A stretch of 12,466 bases of DNA, from assembly GCA_964585635.1 (NCBI GenBank), contig CAZPEV010000093.1, forward strand, positions 1 through 12,466. The letters are read 5' to 3'. The notes beneath the pieces were generated by a model. It saw nothing but the letters and a program-made list of their open reading frames with translations. It was not told the DNA's origin and did no database searches. Made by a program: the position numbers and the translations under genes. This document shows positions 1 through 7,354 of this stretch, in pieces. This DNA comes from CAZPEV01 sp964585635 (GTDB lineage: Bacteria > Zixibacteria > MSB-5A5 > GN15 > JAAZOE01). Position 1 is the stretch's first letter, and each line of letters begins with the position of its first letter.

Positions 1-300
1 AAGTTGCTGGAAGAGGTGCGTTTCTATTATGATCTGATCATTGTCGATTGCGCCCCCGTTTTGCCCGTGTCCGATCCGATGCTTCTGGCGACCGAGATGG
101 ATGGGGTGATCATGGTCGTCAAGGCCGGATCGACTCAGCGCGAGGTGGCCAAACGAGCGACCATGCTGCTCCAAAACAGCAGCGCCCGCTTTTTGGGGAT
201 CGTGCTGAATAATTTCACCAGCGTCCTCCCGTACTATTACAACGAATCGTATTACGGCTACGACTACAAGCCCCGGCCCCAAGATAAATCCACTTCATGA
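1..300 (+). CDS. C-terminal part of CpsD/Wzc-type bacterial tyrosine kinase (5' end outside window)
   Basis: The reading frame is open from the first base, so this is the 3' end of a longer gene. The first visible residues read K-L-L-E-E-V-R-F-Y-Y, followed by YDLIIVDCAPVLPVSDP. This matches the Walker B-like segment of BY-kinases (chain-length determinant / capsular exopolysaccharide family), where an 'IIDxPP' core leads into 'SDA'. Next come the hydrophobic strand GVIMVVKAGSTQ and the conserved helix and strand ending FLGIVLNN. The tail is tyrosine-rich, with seven Tyr in about fourteen residues (PYYYNESYYGYDYK). In known BY-kinases such a tail is the site of trans-autophosphorylation that controls polysaccharide polymerisation and export. 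The stop overlaps the next start in ATGA, so it is coupled to a polysaccharide deacetylase, which supports an exopolysaccharide role. The Walker A and any membrane domain are outside the window, so I cannot tell a separate CpsD-like kinase from a fused Wzc-like one. Confidence 0.88.
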   Translation, partial: KLLEEVRFYYDLIIVDCAPVLPVSDPMLLATEMDGVIMVVKAGSTQREVAKRATMLLQNSSARFLGIVLNNFTSVLPYYYNESYYGYDYKPRPQDKSTS

Positions 301-1154
301 AAAATATCCTGACGGTCGATCTCGAAGACTGGTTTTCGGTTGAGGCCTTCGAGACCGTGTATGAACCGAAGCAATGGGACGACCTCACCCCGGTCGTGGA
401 GCGGGCCACCGACAAGATTTTGGGAATGTTGGCGCGGCGGCGCCTCCGAGCCACGTTTTTTGTCCTGGGCTGGGTGGCCGACCGCCATCCGGCGCTGATC
501 GGACGGGTCGCCGACGCCGGCCATGAAATCGCCTGCCACAGTTATTTCCATCAGATGGTGTCGTCGCTAACTCCGGAGGAGTTTCGCCGGGATACGGAGA
601 TGGCGCTGGACGCGATCGGGCGCGCCTGCGGCGTCAGGCCGATCGGATATCGTTCCCCGACCTGGGGAATGCGGCGTGACCTTTCCTGGGCCTATGATAT
701 TTTATCCGAGTACGGTTTCCGATATGACTCGTCGGTTTTTCCCATTCGGCACGACCTCTATGGCGACCCCGGCGCCCCCGACCGTGCCTATCCGGTGCGT
801 CTTTCCTCGGGCCGGATGATGATCGAAATCCCGGCCTCCACGATCAAGGCCTTCGGCCTGCGATTGCCTCTGGGCGGGGGAGGATGGCTGCGGCAATTTC
901 CTTATTGGTACACGCGGTGGGCAATCCGGAAGCTGAATCGAGAAGGAGTTCCGGCCATGGTCTATTTTCATCCCTGGGAGATGGCCTCCGACCTGCCCCG
1001 AGTCAAGCTCAGCCTAAAGAACCGCATCCGCCAATATGGCAACCTGAACACGATGGAAATCAAGGTGGAAAACCTGCTGAATGACTTTGAATTCGGCCCT
1101 ATTGGTGATTATATTACCGTTCTGGAGTCACAATCATCAGGGAAGGCCGAATGA
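297..1154 (+). CDS. Polysaccharide deacetylase, XrtA/PEP-CTERM locus subfamily (NodB domain plus DUF3473-like tail)
   Basis: A 285-residue carbohydrate esterase family 4 (NodB-like) protein, expected to remove N- or O-acetyl groups from an exopolysaccharide. The N-terminus ILTVDLEDWF (D8, E10, D11) is the hallmark opening of the deacetylase subfamily found in exosortase-associated exopolysaccharide loci. RATFFVLGWVA (51-61) is the second NodB strand. HSYFH (H81, H85) supplies the two metal-binding histidines of the HxxxH motif, and D8 would be the catalytic or metal-binding aspartate. YRSPTW (118-123) is the R-x-P motif, and YFHPWE (223-228, H225) is the final catalytic His motif running into a DUF3473-like C-terminal tail. 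No signal peptide is seen, so it is probably cytoplasmic. Its start overlaps the kinase stop by 4 bases and its stop overlaps the DUF362 start by 4 bases. There is no strong ribosome binding site, as expected for translational coupling. All motif residues are intact and the length is normal for the subfamily. Confidence 0.92.
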   Translation: MKNILTVDLEDWFSVEAFETVYEPKQWDDLTPVVERATDKILGMLARRRLRATFFVLGWVADRHPALIGRVADAGHEIACHSYFHQMVSSLTPEEFRRDTEMALDAIGRACGVRPIGYRSPTWGMRRDLSWAYDILSEYGFRYDSSVFPIRHDLYGDPGAPDRAYPVRLSSGRMMIEIPASTIKAFGLRLPLGGGGWLRQFPYWYTRWAIRKLNREGVPAMVYFHPWEMASDLPRVKLSLKNRIRQYGNLNTMEIKVENLLNDFEFGPIGDYITVLESQSSGKAE

Positions 1155-2242
1155 AAGCCAAGGTTGCCGTCGTCAAAACCTCCCCGGAAACGGTGATCGC
1201 CGATTATCATCGTCTGCTCGAGCTGGCAGACTATAGGAATGGACTCGATTTCTCCACCGATACCATCGTCAAGCTGAACCTATCATGGACCAAGTATTTC
1301 CCGGCCTGCTCGTCGCAACCCTGGCAGGTCGAGGGAGTGGTCAAGGCACTGATCGATGACGGTTTCCCGCGCGGTCGGCTGTATCCCGTCGAAAATAAAA
1401 CCGTGGTCACCAATCCGATTAAGGGAGCCGCCAACAACCTCTGGTCGCCGATTCTTACCCGCTATGGCCTGCCCTTCATCCCCCTGCCCGATCAGGAATG
1501 GATCATCTATCCCTTTAAGTCCAAGCTTCTTAAACTGAATGATATTTTCCCCGAAGGAATCGAAATCCCCAAGATGTACGTCGGCAAGCAGATTATCCAC
1601 CTGCCGACGGTCAAGACCCACGGCCATTCCGTGACGACCGGGGCCATCAAGAACGCCTTCGGCGGGCTGCTCAAGGAAGTCCGGCATTACGCTCATAAGC
1701 ATATCCACGAGGTTCTGGTCGATTTGATGCTGATGCAGAAAGAGCTGCATCCGGCCGTCCTGGCGGTCATGGACGGCACCGTGGCCGGGGACGGCGCCGG
1801 ACCGCGTACCATGACGCCGCGTGTCACCGATTATATCCTGGCCTCATTCGACTCGGTGGCGATCGACGCCGCCGCCGCGCGCCTGATGGGCTTTGACCCA
1901 ATGGCGATTCCCTACCTGCGGATGTGCGATGAGATGGGACTGGGGCAGGCCCGCAAAGAGAATATCGAAATCGTCGGCGAGAACGTCGAGGGAGTCAATT
2001 TCCACTTTCAGACCAAGCGGTCGCTGGTCATCTGGGGGGATCAGATGCTTCGTCGGGGACCGCTGCGCTTTCTGGAACGGGTCGCGCTGCATTCCCCCCT
2101 CGTCGTCTGGGCGCCGTTCGCATCCAACGTCTATCATGATTGTCTTTGGTATCCCACCATCGGTCAAGCGATCATCCGGCGCTTTCGGGAGACGAAATGG
2201 GGACGGCTGTTCGAGCAGTACCGCTCCGGGCAGCATTCCTGA
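1151..2242 (+). CDS. DUF362 domain protein in exopolysaccharide operon
   Basis: A 363-residue soluble protein of the DUF362 family (Pfam PF04015), whose biochemical function is not settled. Family features seen are the opening strand KVAVVKTS, the 'VKLNLSW' segment (40-46), the conserved core IIHLPTVKTHGHSVTTGAIKN (148-168) with K155, H157 and the TGAIKN turn before FGG, then AVMDGTVAGDGAGP (205-218), and DSVAIDAAAARLMGFDP (234-250). The few cysteines (53, 259, 331) are scattered, so unlike some DUF362 proteins this one has no 4Fe-4S ferredoxin cluster. The C-terminal ~75 residues (from about 288) are rich in aromatic and basic residues (IWGD, RFLER, YHDCLWYP) and could be a membrane-surface or partner contact; that is inference. 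A GGAAGG ribosome binding site at 1141-1146 lies 4 bases before the ATG, which overlaps the deacetylase stop. It is the last gene of the operon before a 123-base gap with a GC-rich palindrome. The operon context suggests a role in polysaccharide or envelope metabolism, but no reaction can be assigned. Confidence 0.85.
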   Translation: MKAKVAVVKTSPETVIADYHRLLELADYRNGLDFSTDTIVKLNLSWTKYFPACSSQPWQVEGVVKALIDDGFPRGRLYPVENKTVVTNPIKGAANNLWSPILTRYGLPFIPLPDQEWIIYPFKSKLLKLNDIFPEGIEIPKMYVGKQIIHLPTVKTHGHSVTTGAIKNAFGGLLKEVRHYAHKHIHEVLVDLMLMQKELHPAVLAVMDGTVAGDGAGPRTMTPRVTDYILASFDSVAIDAAAARLMGFDPMAIPYLRMCDEMGLGQARKENIEIVGENVEGVNFHFQTKRSLVIWGDQMLRRGPLRFLERVALHSPLVVWAPFASNVYHDCLWYPTIGQAIIRRFRETKWGRLFEQYRSGQHS

Positions 2243-2257
2243 CGATAGTGCCTAATC

Positions 2258-2276
2258 CGGCGGTTGGCAACCGCCG
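2258..2276. terminator. GC-rich palindrome between the exopolysaccharide operon and the ABC exporter genes
   Basis: The 19-base sequence has arms CGGCGGTTG (2258-2266) and CAACCGCCG (2268-2276), perfect reverse complements around a single G. As a hairpin it would fold with 7 paired bases and a 5-base loop (TGGCA). It lies 16 bases after the DUF362 stop. There is no run of T after it (GTATCATAATC follows), so it is not a classic intrinsic terminator. It could attenuate read-through, protect the 3' end of the mRNA, or be an operator dyad for the ABC genes. The terminator label is tentative. Confidence 0.4.
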
Positions 2277-2365
2277 TATCATAATCATAGAATGATCTTG
2301 AAAAAGAGGCGATAGGACCGGGGCCTTTCGGGAAACTTTTCGTTGGCGGGTGCGTCAGTACCAGT

Positions 2366-3310
2366 ATGACGGAACAAGCGATCGCGATCAGGATTTCCAG
2401 CCTCAGCAAGCGGTACGCGGGTGGCCTGCGCGGCGGCGGGGTGCTGGCCCTTTCGGACCTGAGCTTGGACGTCTTCCCGGGTGAAATATTCGGCCTGCTC
2501 GGCCCCAACGGGGCCGGCAAGACCACCCTCATCAAGATCCTGTTGGGCGCGTTGCACCCGACGGCCGGCACTGCCTCCGTAAACGGACACGACATCCGCG
2601 ACTGGCGGGCGCGGGGCAAAGCCGGATTCCTGCCGGAGAATCATCGCTTTCCGCCGTACCTGACCGGCCAACAGATGCTTCGCTGCTTCGGCGGCATGAC
2701 CGGTCTGACGAAGAACGAGATTCGAGCGCGAGAAGACGCGCTGTTTGAATTGGTCGGGATGAGCCAATGGCGGAAGACCAAGATTCGGAAATACTCGAAG
2801 GGCATGATGCAGCGTCTGGGATTAGCTCAGGCGCTTTTGGGCGATCCCGATCTGATATTCCTGGACGAGCCGACCGACGGCGTCGACCCGGTCGGGCGGC
2901 ATGAAATCCGCACCATTCTTCAGAATCTGAAGCGGCAGGGAAAGACCATCTTTCTCAATTCCCACCTTCTGGCCGAGGTCGAAGCTGTCTGCGATCGCGT
3001 CGCGGTTTTGGACAAGGGGAAGCTGATCAAGGCCGGTCCGGTATCCAGCCTGCTGGAGGTCAAGCCGGCCTATCAGGTCGAGACCGCCGGCTTGCCGGAG
3101 CCGGTTATCAGCCAGGTGCGGCAAGCCTTTGCCGACGTCAAGATCGACGGCACTTCATTGACGATCGCTATGGATCATCCCCGGCAGATCAATGAATTGA
3201 TCGACCTCCTGCGGCGGCATCAGGTCGAGCTGGTATCGGTGGCGCCGGTCAAGATAAGTCTGGAAGAAAGCTTCCTGGAACTGATCAAGGGAGGGTCATC
3301 CCATGAATAA
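2366..3310 (+). CDS. ABC-2 type exporter, ATP-binding protein
   Basis: A 314-residue ATPase that would power export by the permease encoded just downstream. Walker A is GPNGAGKT (46-53). The Q-loop position is in GFLPENHRF (87-95), where the usual Gln is replaced by Glu, as is common in ABC-2 ATPases. The signature is YSKGM (143-147) instead of LSGGQ, also a known variant of this group. Walker B is LIFLDEP (163-169), the D-loop is GVDP (172-175) and the H-loop is H200 in LNSHLL. A C-terminal extension of about 95 residues follows the nucleotide-binding domain, typical of ABC-2/NodI-like ATPases. The ATG at 2366 has no visible Shine-Dalgarno sequence. I keep it because the first strand (IAIRISSLSKRY) begins properly there and no in-frame upstream start looks better. 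The stop overlaps the permease start by 8 bases. The exported substrate cannot be read from the sequence; a nearby polysaccharide locus makes an envelope component possible but not shown. Confidence 0.93.
   Translation: MTEQAIAIRISSLSKRYAGGLRGGGVLALSDLSLDVFPGEIFGLLGPNGAGKTTLIKILLGALHPTAGTASVNGHDIRDWRARGKAGFLPENHRFPPYLTGQQMLRCFGGMTGLTKNEIRAREDALFELVGMSQWRKTKIRKYSKGMMQRLGLAQALLGDPDLIFLDEPTDGVDPVGRHEIRTILQNLKRQGKTIFLNSHLLAEVEAVCDRVAVLDKGKLIKAGPVSSLLEVKPAYQVETAGLPEPVISQVRQAFADVKIDGTSLTIAMDHPRQINELIDLLRRHQVELVSVAPVKISLEESFLELIKGGSSHE
3287..3294 (+). promoter_or_regulatory. Ribosome binding site of the ABC-2 permease, inside the ATPase gene
   Basis: AAGGGAGG lies 8 bases before the ATG at 3303, within the last codons of the ATPase gene. 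Together with the 8-base gene overlap it fixes the permease start and indicates coupled translation of both exporter subunits. Confidence 0.7.
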
Positions 3311-4124
3311 GTTCCGGGCCATTTTATACGACACCTTTCTGGAGGTCAAAGACCGCAAGATCTTCTATCTCTACTGGGTGGTCACAATTGTAATGGTGCT
3401 GGTCTTTGCCCTTATGCCCTCGATGCAGATCGGAGGCCAGGAAATCTTCCACCAGGGCGGCGGCAACGATTCCTCCGGCGGTCTTCTCGATAGTCCCATG
3501 CTCGCCAATATTATCGCCCATTTCTTCGATGGTTTCCTCGGTTTCATGATTTTCCTGATGGTCTTCGGATCGGCCGGCCTGGTGCCGTCATTCCTCGGCA
3601 AGGGGAGGGTGGAACTGGTATTGGCCAAACCGATCGACCGCTACCGGCTGATGGCGATGAAATTCCTGGCGGTCTATATCGTCATGGCGGCCGTGCTGGC
3701 GATGGCGACCACGCTGATATGGCTGACCCTGTCCCTCCGGCTGGGAACGGCCGACGCCCACTTCTTTCTCGGATTAGCCCTGGCCCTGATACAGTTCCTC
3801 CTGGTCTATGCCATCGTCTTCGCGCTCGGCATCTTCACCAATTCGGCGGCCGTGGCGATCATGGGATATTTCATGCTGCGGATCGCCACCGACTTGCTTT
3901 CCGGCCGGGAGGTGGTTTATCCTTTTCTGGGAAAATCGGTCTGGAAGACGGTTCTGGACGTGCTCTATCATGTCCTGCCCAAGATGCGCGAAATGTCTGA
4001 CAGCTATGTGCCGCTGATGACGGGCCGGGAGATCAATGATCTCTATCCCATCTGGTCGTCCCTTCTGTTTGGCATGGCGATTTTTGCCGCCGCCCTGCTG
4101 TTTTTCAACCGCAAGGACTATTAA
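3303..4124 (+). CDS. ABC-2 type exporter, permease
   Basis: A 273-residue integral membrane protein, the partner of the preceding ATPase. About six hydrophobic segments are seen: roughly 22-40 (IFYLYWVVTIVMVLVFAL), 70-95 (a long stretch ending MIFLMVFGSAGLV), 114-143 (MAMKFLAVYIVMAAVLAMATTLIWLTL split over the line), 150-170, 173-195 and 249-267 (LLFGMAIFAAALLFF). Between segments 2 and 3 lies GKGRVELVLAKPIDRYRL, the typical ABC-2 cytoplasmic motif in which a 'LLxxPIxR' core precedes the next helix and contacts the ATPase. A short periplasmic Gly/Ser/Gln-rich loop (about 41-62) follows the first helix. Length and topology fit the ABC-2 membrane family (PF12679/PF01061-like). No substrate specificity can be read. 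Confidence 0.88.
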   Translation: MNKFRAILYDTFLEVKDRKIFYLYWVVTIVMVLVFALMPSMQIGGQEIFHQGGGNDSSGGLLDSPMLANIIAHFFDGFLGFMIFLMVFGSAGLVPSFLGKGRVELVLAKPIDRYRLMAMKFLAVYIVMAAVLAMATTLIWLTLSLRLGTADAHFFLGLALALIQFLLVYAIVFALGIFTNSAAVAIMGYFMLRIATDLLSGREVVYPFLGKSVWKTVLDVLYHVLPKMREMSDSYVPLMTGREINDLYPIWSSLLFGMAIFAAALLFFNRKDY

Positions 4125-4174
4125 TCCCATTTTTCCTGTCGCGGAACGTATCCTGGCGACGAGTAAGCTTATGC

Positions 4175-4203
4175 TTGAAATCTTGTCCGTCTCTGCATAT
4201 ATT
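4175..4203 (+). promoter_or_regulatory. Sigma70-like promoter for the peptidase-SDR-transporter operon
   Basis: TTGAAA (4175-4180) and TATATT (4198-4203) match the -35 and -10 consensus at 5 of 6 positions each and are separated by exactly 17 bases. Transcription would begin near 4210 and leave a leader of about 27 bases carrying the ribosome binding site AAGGGAG (4223-4229), 7 bases before the ATG at 4237. The local AT-richness contrasts with the GC-rich flanks. It is the only intergenic gap of promoter size upstream of the three following genes. Confidence 0.6.
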
Positions 4204-4236
4204 GTCATATTACATTTTCAATAAGGGAGACAAACG

Positions 4237-5604
4237 ATGAATCCGTTGGAATACCTGAAGAAAAGCGAAAAAGAATCTTTGGAGCAACTGAAAGATTTTC
4301 TGCGCATCCCCAGCATCAGCGCCCAGTCGGCCCATGCCGCTGACGTTCGCAAATGCGCCGGCTGGGTGGCCGATTTCCTGAAGAAAACCGGTTTCAAGGC
4401 CGAAATCTGCGAGACCGGCGGGCATCCGGTCGTCGTCGGCGAATATCGCGTCTCGGACCAGGTCCCGACGGTGCTGATCTATGGCCACTACGACGTCCAG
4501 CCGGTCGATCCGGCCAAGCTGTGGAAGACCGCGCCGTTTGAACCGATCGAAGAAGGGGGGTACCTGATCGCGCGGGGCTCAACCGACGACAAGGGACAAC
4601 TATTCACACATCTGAAGGCGGCCGAAGCGTACATGAAGACCGTCGGCAAGCTCCCGCTCAACGTCAAGTACTTGATTGAGGGTGAAGAGGAAGCCGGCGC
4701 CGACAACCTGACCGAGTATATCAAGAAGAATCCCAAGAAGCTGGCGGCCGACGTCGTGTTGGTGTCCGACGGTTCTCAGTACGGCCGCGATCTGCCGGCC
4801 ATCAATTTTGGGCTGCGCGGGATTGCCTTCATTGAAGTCAAATTGATCGGCCCGGCCAAGGATCTTCATTCCGGTTCCTATGGCGGCGCCGTTGCCAACC
4901 CGATCATCGCTCTCTGCAAGATGCTCGGTTCGCTCCACGATGAGAACGGTCATATCACTATCGACGGGTTCTATGAGAATACCTATGTGGCCAATCAGTG
5001 GGAGCGGGACCAGTATGCCAAGCTGCCTTTCAGCAAGGAGCAGTATCTCGCTTCCACCGGGGCGCCCAGACTGTGGGGCGAGAAGGGATATTCTCCGCTG
5101 GAGCAAAACTGGATACGTCCCACGCTCGACTGCAACGGCATCACCGGCGGGTATCAGGAGGAGGGGAGCAAGACCATTATCCCATCCTGGGCTTCGGCCA
5201 AGATCACCATGCGGCTGGTGCCGGATATGACGCCGATGGAAATTTGCGATAAGGCCGAGGCTTATCTCCGAAAAATCTGCCCCGATACCATGAAAATGGA
5301 AGTGGTCAAGCACGGTGGCGCCACGCCGGTGCAGGTCCCGACCGAAGGTCCGTGGCTGGCGGCGGCGGCCCGCGCCATTAAAACCGGATTTGGCCGCGAG
5401 CCATTCTTCACTAAAGAGGGTGGGTCGATTCCGGTCGTCGAGACCTTTAAGACCGTGCTTGGCATCGACACCCTGCTGGTCGGTTACGGCCAGCAGGACG
5501 ATAACGCTCATTCTCCCAACGAGCGCTTCTCCATCCGGGATTTCCAGCGCGGCTGCCTGACTTCGGCGGCGTTGCTGGACGAACTATCCAAGGTCAAGGC
5601 CTGA
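4237..5604 (+). CDS. M20-family metallodipeptidase (carnosinase/CNDP-like)
   Basis: A 455-residue cytoplasmic di-zinc peptidase of the M20 dipeptidase group, expected to hydrolyse dipeptides or other short peptides. The metal and catalytic residues are all present: GHYDVQP (83-89) with ligand H84 and catalytic D86; RGSTDDKG (113-120) with bridging D117; EGEEEAGA (148-155) with catalytic E151 and ligand E152; LVSDGS (175-180) with ligand D178; and NAHSPNE (423-429) with ligand H425. DLHSGSYGG (209-217) begins the lid (dimerisation) domain, and H211 is the substrate-contact His contributed to the partner subunit in this family. The length is typical. The start is set by a good ribosome binding site (AAGGGAG, 4223-4229) and promoter. 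It is the first gene of a likely operon with the SDR-like gene (3-base gap) and a DMT transporter, pointing to peptide or amino-acid turnover plus efflux or uptake. The exact substrate is unknown. Confidence 0.93.
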   Translation: MNPLEYLKKSEKESLEQLKDFLRIPSISAQSAHAADVRKCAGWVADFLKKTGFKAEICETGGHPVVVGEYRVSDQVPTVLIYGHYDVQPVDPAKLWKTAPFEPIEEGGYLIARGSTDDKGQLFTHLKAAEAYMKTVGKLPLNVKYLIEGEEEAGADNLTEYIKKNPKKLAADVVLVSDGSQYGRDLPAINFGLRGIAFIEVKLIGPAKDLHSGSYGGAVANPIIALCKMLGSLHDENGHITIDGFYENTYVANQWERDQYAKLPFSKEQYLASTGAPRLWGEKGYSPLEQNWIRPTLDCNGITGGYQEEGSKTIIPSWASAKITMRLVPDMTPMEICDKAEAYLRKICPDTMKMEVVKHGGATPVQVPTEGPWLAAAARAIKTGFGREPFFTKEGGSIPVVETFKTVLGIDTLLVGYGQQDDNAHSPNERFSIRDFQRGCLTSAALLDELSKVKA

Positions 5605-5607
5605 TCG

Positions 5608-6393
5608 ATGAATCTGGGTCTAACCGACAAGGTTGCCCTCGTGACCGGCGCTTCGGCCGGTTTGGGATTTGCCGCGGCTCGGGCTCTCTTCGATGAGGGA
5701 GCCCGGGTGGCGATCTGTTCCCGGGATGAGACCCGGATCAAGGCCGCGGCGGCGAGGCTGACCACCGATACCGATCGCGCCCTGCCGCTGGTCTGCGACC
5801 TGACTGACCCGCGGCAGATCGATCGGATGATTGCCTCCCTGGAATCGACCTTTGGCCGGGCTGATATCCTGGTGGCCAATTGCGGCGGGCCGCCGTTGGG
5901 TCGGCTCGCCAGCGTCACCGAGCAGCAATGGGAACTGGGCTATCACCTGACCTTTATGTCGGCCGTTCGCCTGGTGCAGAAGATCTCTCCCGGCATGAAA
6001 GACAGGGAATTCGGACGGATAGTTCTGATGACTTCGGTATCGGCTCGTCAACCGATCGACAATCTTCTGCTCTCCAATAGTTATCGCGCCGGATTGCTGG
6101 GTTTTGCCAAGTCGATCTCCGTCGAACTGGCGCCGTTTGGAATCACGGTGAATACCGTTATGCCGGGTTATACCCGCACGGAGCGGCTGGAATACCTGGC
6201 GGCAGGTACGTCAGCACAGACGGGCGGTTCCCCGAATGACGTCTTTGCCGGATGGATCAATTCCGTTCCAGCCAGACGGCTGGGCCAACCGGAGGAATTG
6301 GCGGCCTTTATTGCGTTTTTGGCGTCGGAACCGGCCGGGTATATCACCGGCACAGCCACGGCCGTTGACGGCGGCCGGACGTTGGGCATATAG
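5608..6393 (+). CDS. Short-chain dehydrogenase/reductase-like protein with replaced YxxxK catalytic pair
   Basis: A 261-residue Rossmann-fold protein of the classical SDR type. The cofactor motif TGASAGLG (13-20) is intact. SRDETR (38-43) after the second strand suggests NADP preference, and NCGGP (91-95) replaces the usual NAG turn. S143 in MTSVSA is in the position of the catalytic Ser. The catalytic Tyr-x-x-x-Lys is missing: the helix reads LSNSYRAGLLGFAKS (155-169), and aligning RAGLLGF with the usual KAALLGF puts S156 at the Tyr position and R160 at the Lys position. The following motifs are normal (ELAPFGITVNTVMPGYTRT; C-terminal GYITGTATAVDGG). This fits the subgroup annotated as beta-ketoacyl-ACP-reductase-like, which is known to lack a perfect catalytic tetrad. 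So the fold is sure but reductase activity is not. The gap after the M20 peptidase is 3 bases, with AAGG (5596-5599) 8 bases before the ATG. Confidence 0.87.
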   Translation: MNLGLTDKVALVTGASAGLGFAAARALFDEGARVAICSRDETRIKAAAARLTTDTDRALPLVCDLTDPRQIDRMIASLESTFGRADILVANCGGPPLGRLASVTEQQWELGYHLTFMSAVRLVQKISPGMKDREFGRIVLMTSVSARQPIDNLLLSNSYRAGLLGFAKSISVELAPFGITVNTVMPGYTRTERLEYLAAGTSAQTGGSPNDVFAGWINSVPARRLGQPEELAAFIAFLASEPAGYITGTATAVDGGRTLGI

Positions 6394-6412
6394 GCCTTGC
6401 GGATCGAGTGGC

Positions 6413-7309
6413 GTGAGTAATCTCCGAACCGTCCCCCTCTGTCTGCTTATCGCCATAGCCACCGTCCATCAGATCTTAATGGGCGGGACATTTCTATTTG
6501 CCCGATACGCCGTGCAAGAACTGGATCCTTTGGCCGTGGCTTTTCTCCGGTTCACGCTGGCCGGGATAATCCTGATCGCCATTACGCGATGGCGAACGCG
6601 CGGCGCGCATGCCATTCGTATCGCTCCGGCCGACCGGAAACGGATCTGGCTTTTGGGAGCGATTATTATCCTCGGAAATCAGACGCTCTACCTATACGGC
6701 CAGGCCTTCACCAGCGCCGTCCATGGAGCGTTACTCTTTACGCTGACGCCCGTCTTTGCCTATCTTCTGGCGATACGGCATCTCGACGAGAAATGGTCGA
6801 TCCTGAGAGGAGTCGGCATTCTCCTGGCGGTGGCCGGTTCCGTGGTCATTCTGCTGGAGCGCGGCTTGCGCTTTGACTGGGCGGCCCTCAAAGGGGACGT
6901 TATCATTTTCCTCGCCGTGGCGGCCTGGGCCTATTATCTGGTCAGCGGCAAGCCGCTCGTCGAAAAATACGGCGCCATTCGTGTCAGCGCCTACACCCTG
7001 GCGTCGGGTGCCCTCATCTATTTCCCGTTCGGCCTGTATCGTCTGCTGACCGCCGATCTGACCCATCTGAACACCTTGGGATGGCTGTCGATTCTCTATA
7101 TCACCATAGTGACGTCGGTGATCGGATACTCCATCTGGTACTGGCTGTTGAAGTTTACCGAAGCCAGTAAGCTCTCGGTCTTGTCCAATACCCAGCCGGT
7201 CGTCGCCGGCGTCCTTGGCTTTTACCTGCTGGGCGAGGCCGTCAGCGCTCCATTTGTCCTCGGCGCCTTGATCATTCTGGGTGGGGTCACGATCACGCAG
7301 AAGGCATAA
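6413..7309 (+). CDS. EamA/DMT-family transporter, GTG start
   Basis: A 298-residue inner-membrane protein with two EamA repeats and about ten transmembrane helices (approximately 8-30, 38-58, 78-96, 101-121, 131-149, 162-180, 190-210, 222-242, 254-274, 279-297). Family-typical features are the FLRF segment at the second helix (44-47), the LGNQTLYLYGQAFTSA stretch (87-102), the TLTPVFAYLLA motif (110-120) in the first half and its counterpart SNTQPVVAGVLGFYLLGE (258-275) in the second half. Such proteins export or import metabolites such as amino acids or nucleotide precursors; the substrate is not readable here. The open frame extends upstream into the SDR gene. I chose the GTG at 6413 because it follows the SDR stop by 19 bases and gives a proper N-terminal helix, whereas the next ATG (6479) would remove that helix. 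The ribosome binding site is weak. It is the last gene of the unit, ending at a strong hairpin. Confidence 0.88.
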   Translation: MSNLRTVPLCLLIAIATVHQILMGGTFLFARYAVQELDPLAVAFLRFTLAGIILIAITRWRTRGAHAIRIAPADRKRIWLLGAIIILGNQTLYLYGQAFTSAVHGALLFTLTPVFAYLLAIRHLDEKWSILRGVGILLAVAGSVVILLERGLRFDWAALKGDVIIFLAVAAWAYYLVSGKPLVEKYGAIRVSAYTLASGALIYFPFGLYRLLTADLTHLNTLGWLSILYITIVTSVIGYSIWYWLLKFTEASKLSVLSNTQPVVAGVLGFYLLGEAVSAPFVLGALIILGGVTITQKA

Positions 7310-7338
7310 ACAAGCCCCGCCATCGGCGGGGCTTGTTT
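7308..7338. terminator. Bidirectional intrinsic terminator between convergent genes
   Basis: A perfect 14-bp stem (AAACAAGCCCCGCC at 7308-7321 and its complement at 7325-7338) closes a three-base ATC loop. The top strand ends in TTGTTT and the bottom strand ends in TTGTTTA, so it can stop transcription of the DMT transporter from the left and of the aminopeptidase gene (stop at 7355-7357) from the right. It overlaps the last bases of the transporter stop codon. Confidence 0.88.
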
Positions 7339-7354
7339 GGCTCGGGAGGTGGGC

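Noticed and set aside
4600..5511. Long minus-strand open frame (303 codons) opposite the M20 peptidase
   Set aside because: The + strand frame has every M20 metal ligand, a good ribosome binding site and a promoter; the antisense translation has no family features.
6236..6412. N-terminal extension of the DMT transporter into the SDR gene
   Set aside because: It would overlap 158 bases of the SDR gene in another frame, and its residues are Arg/Trp/Pro-rich with no family match. The GTG at 6413 gives a normal EamA length.
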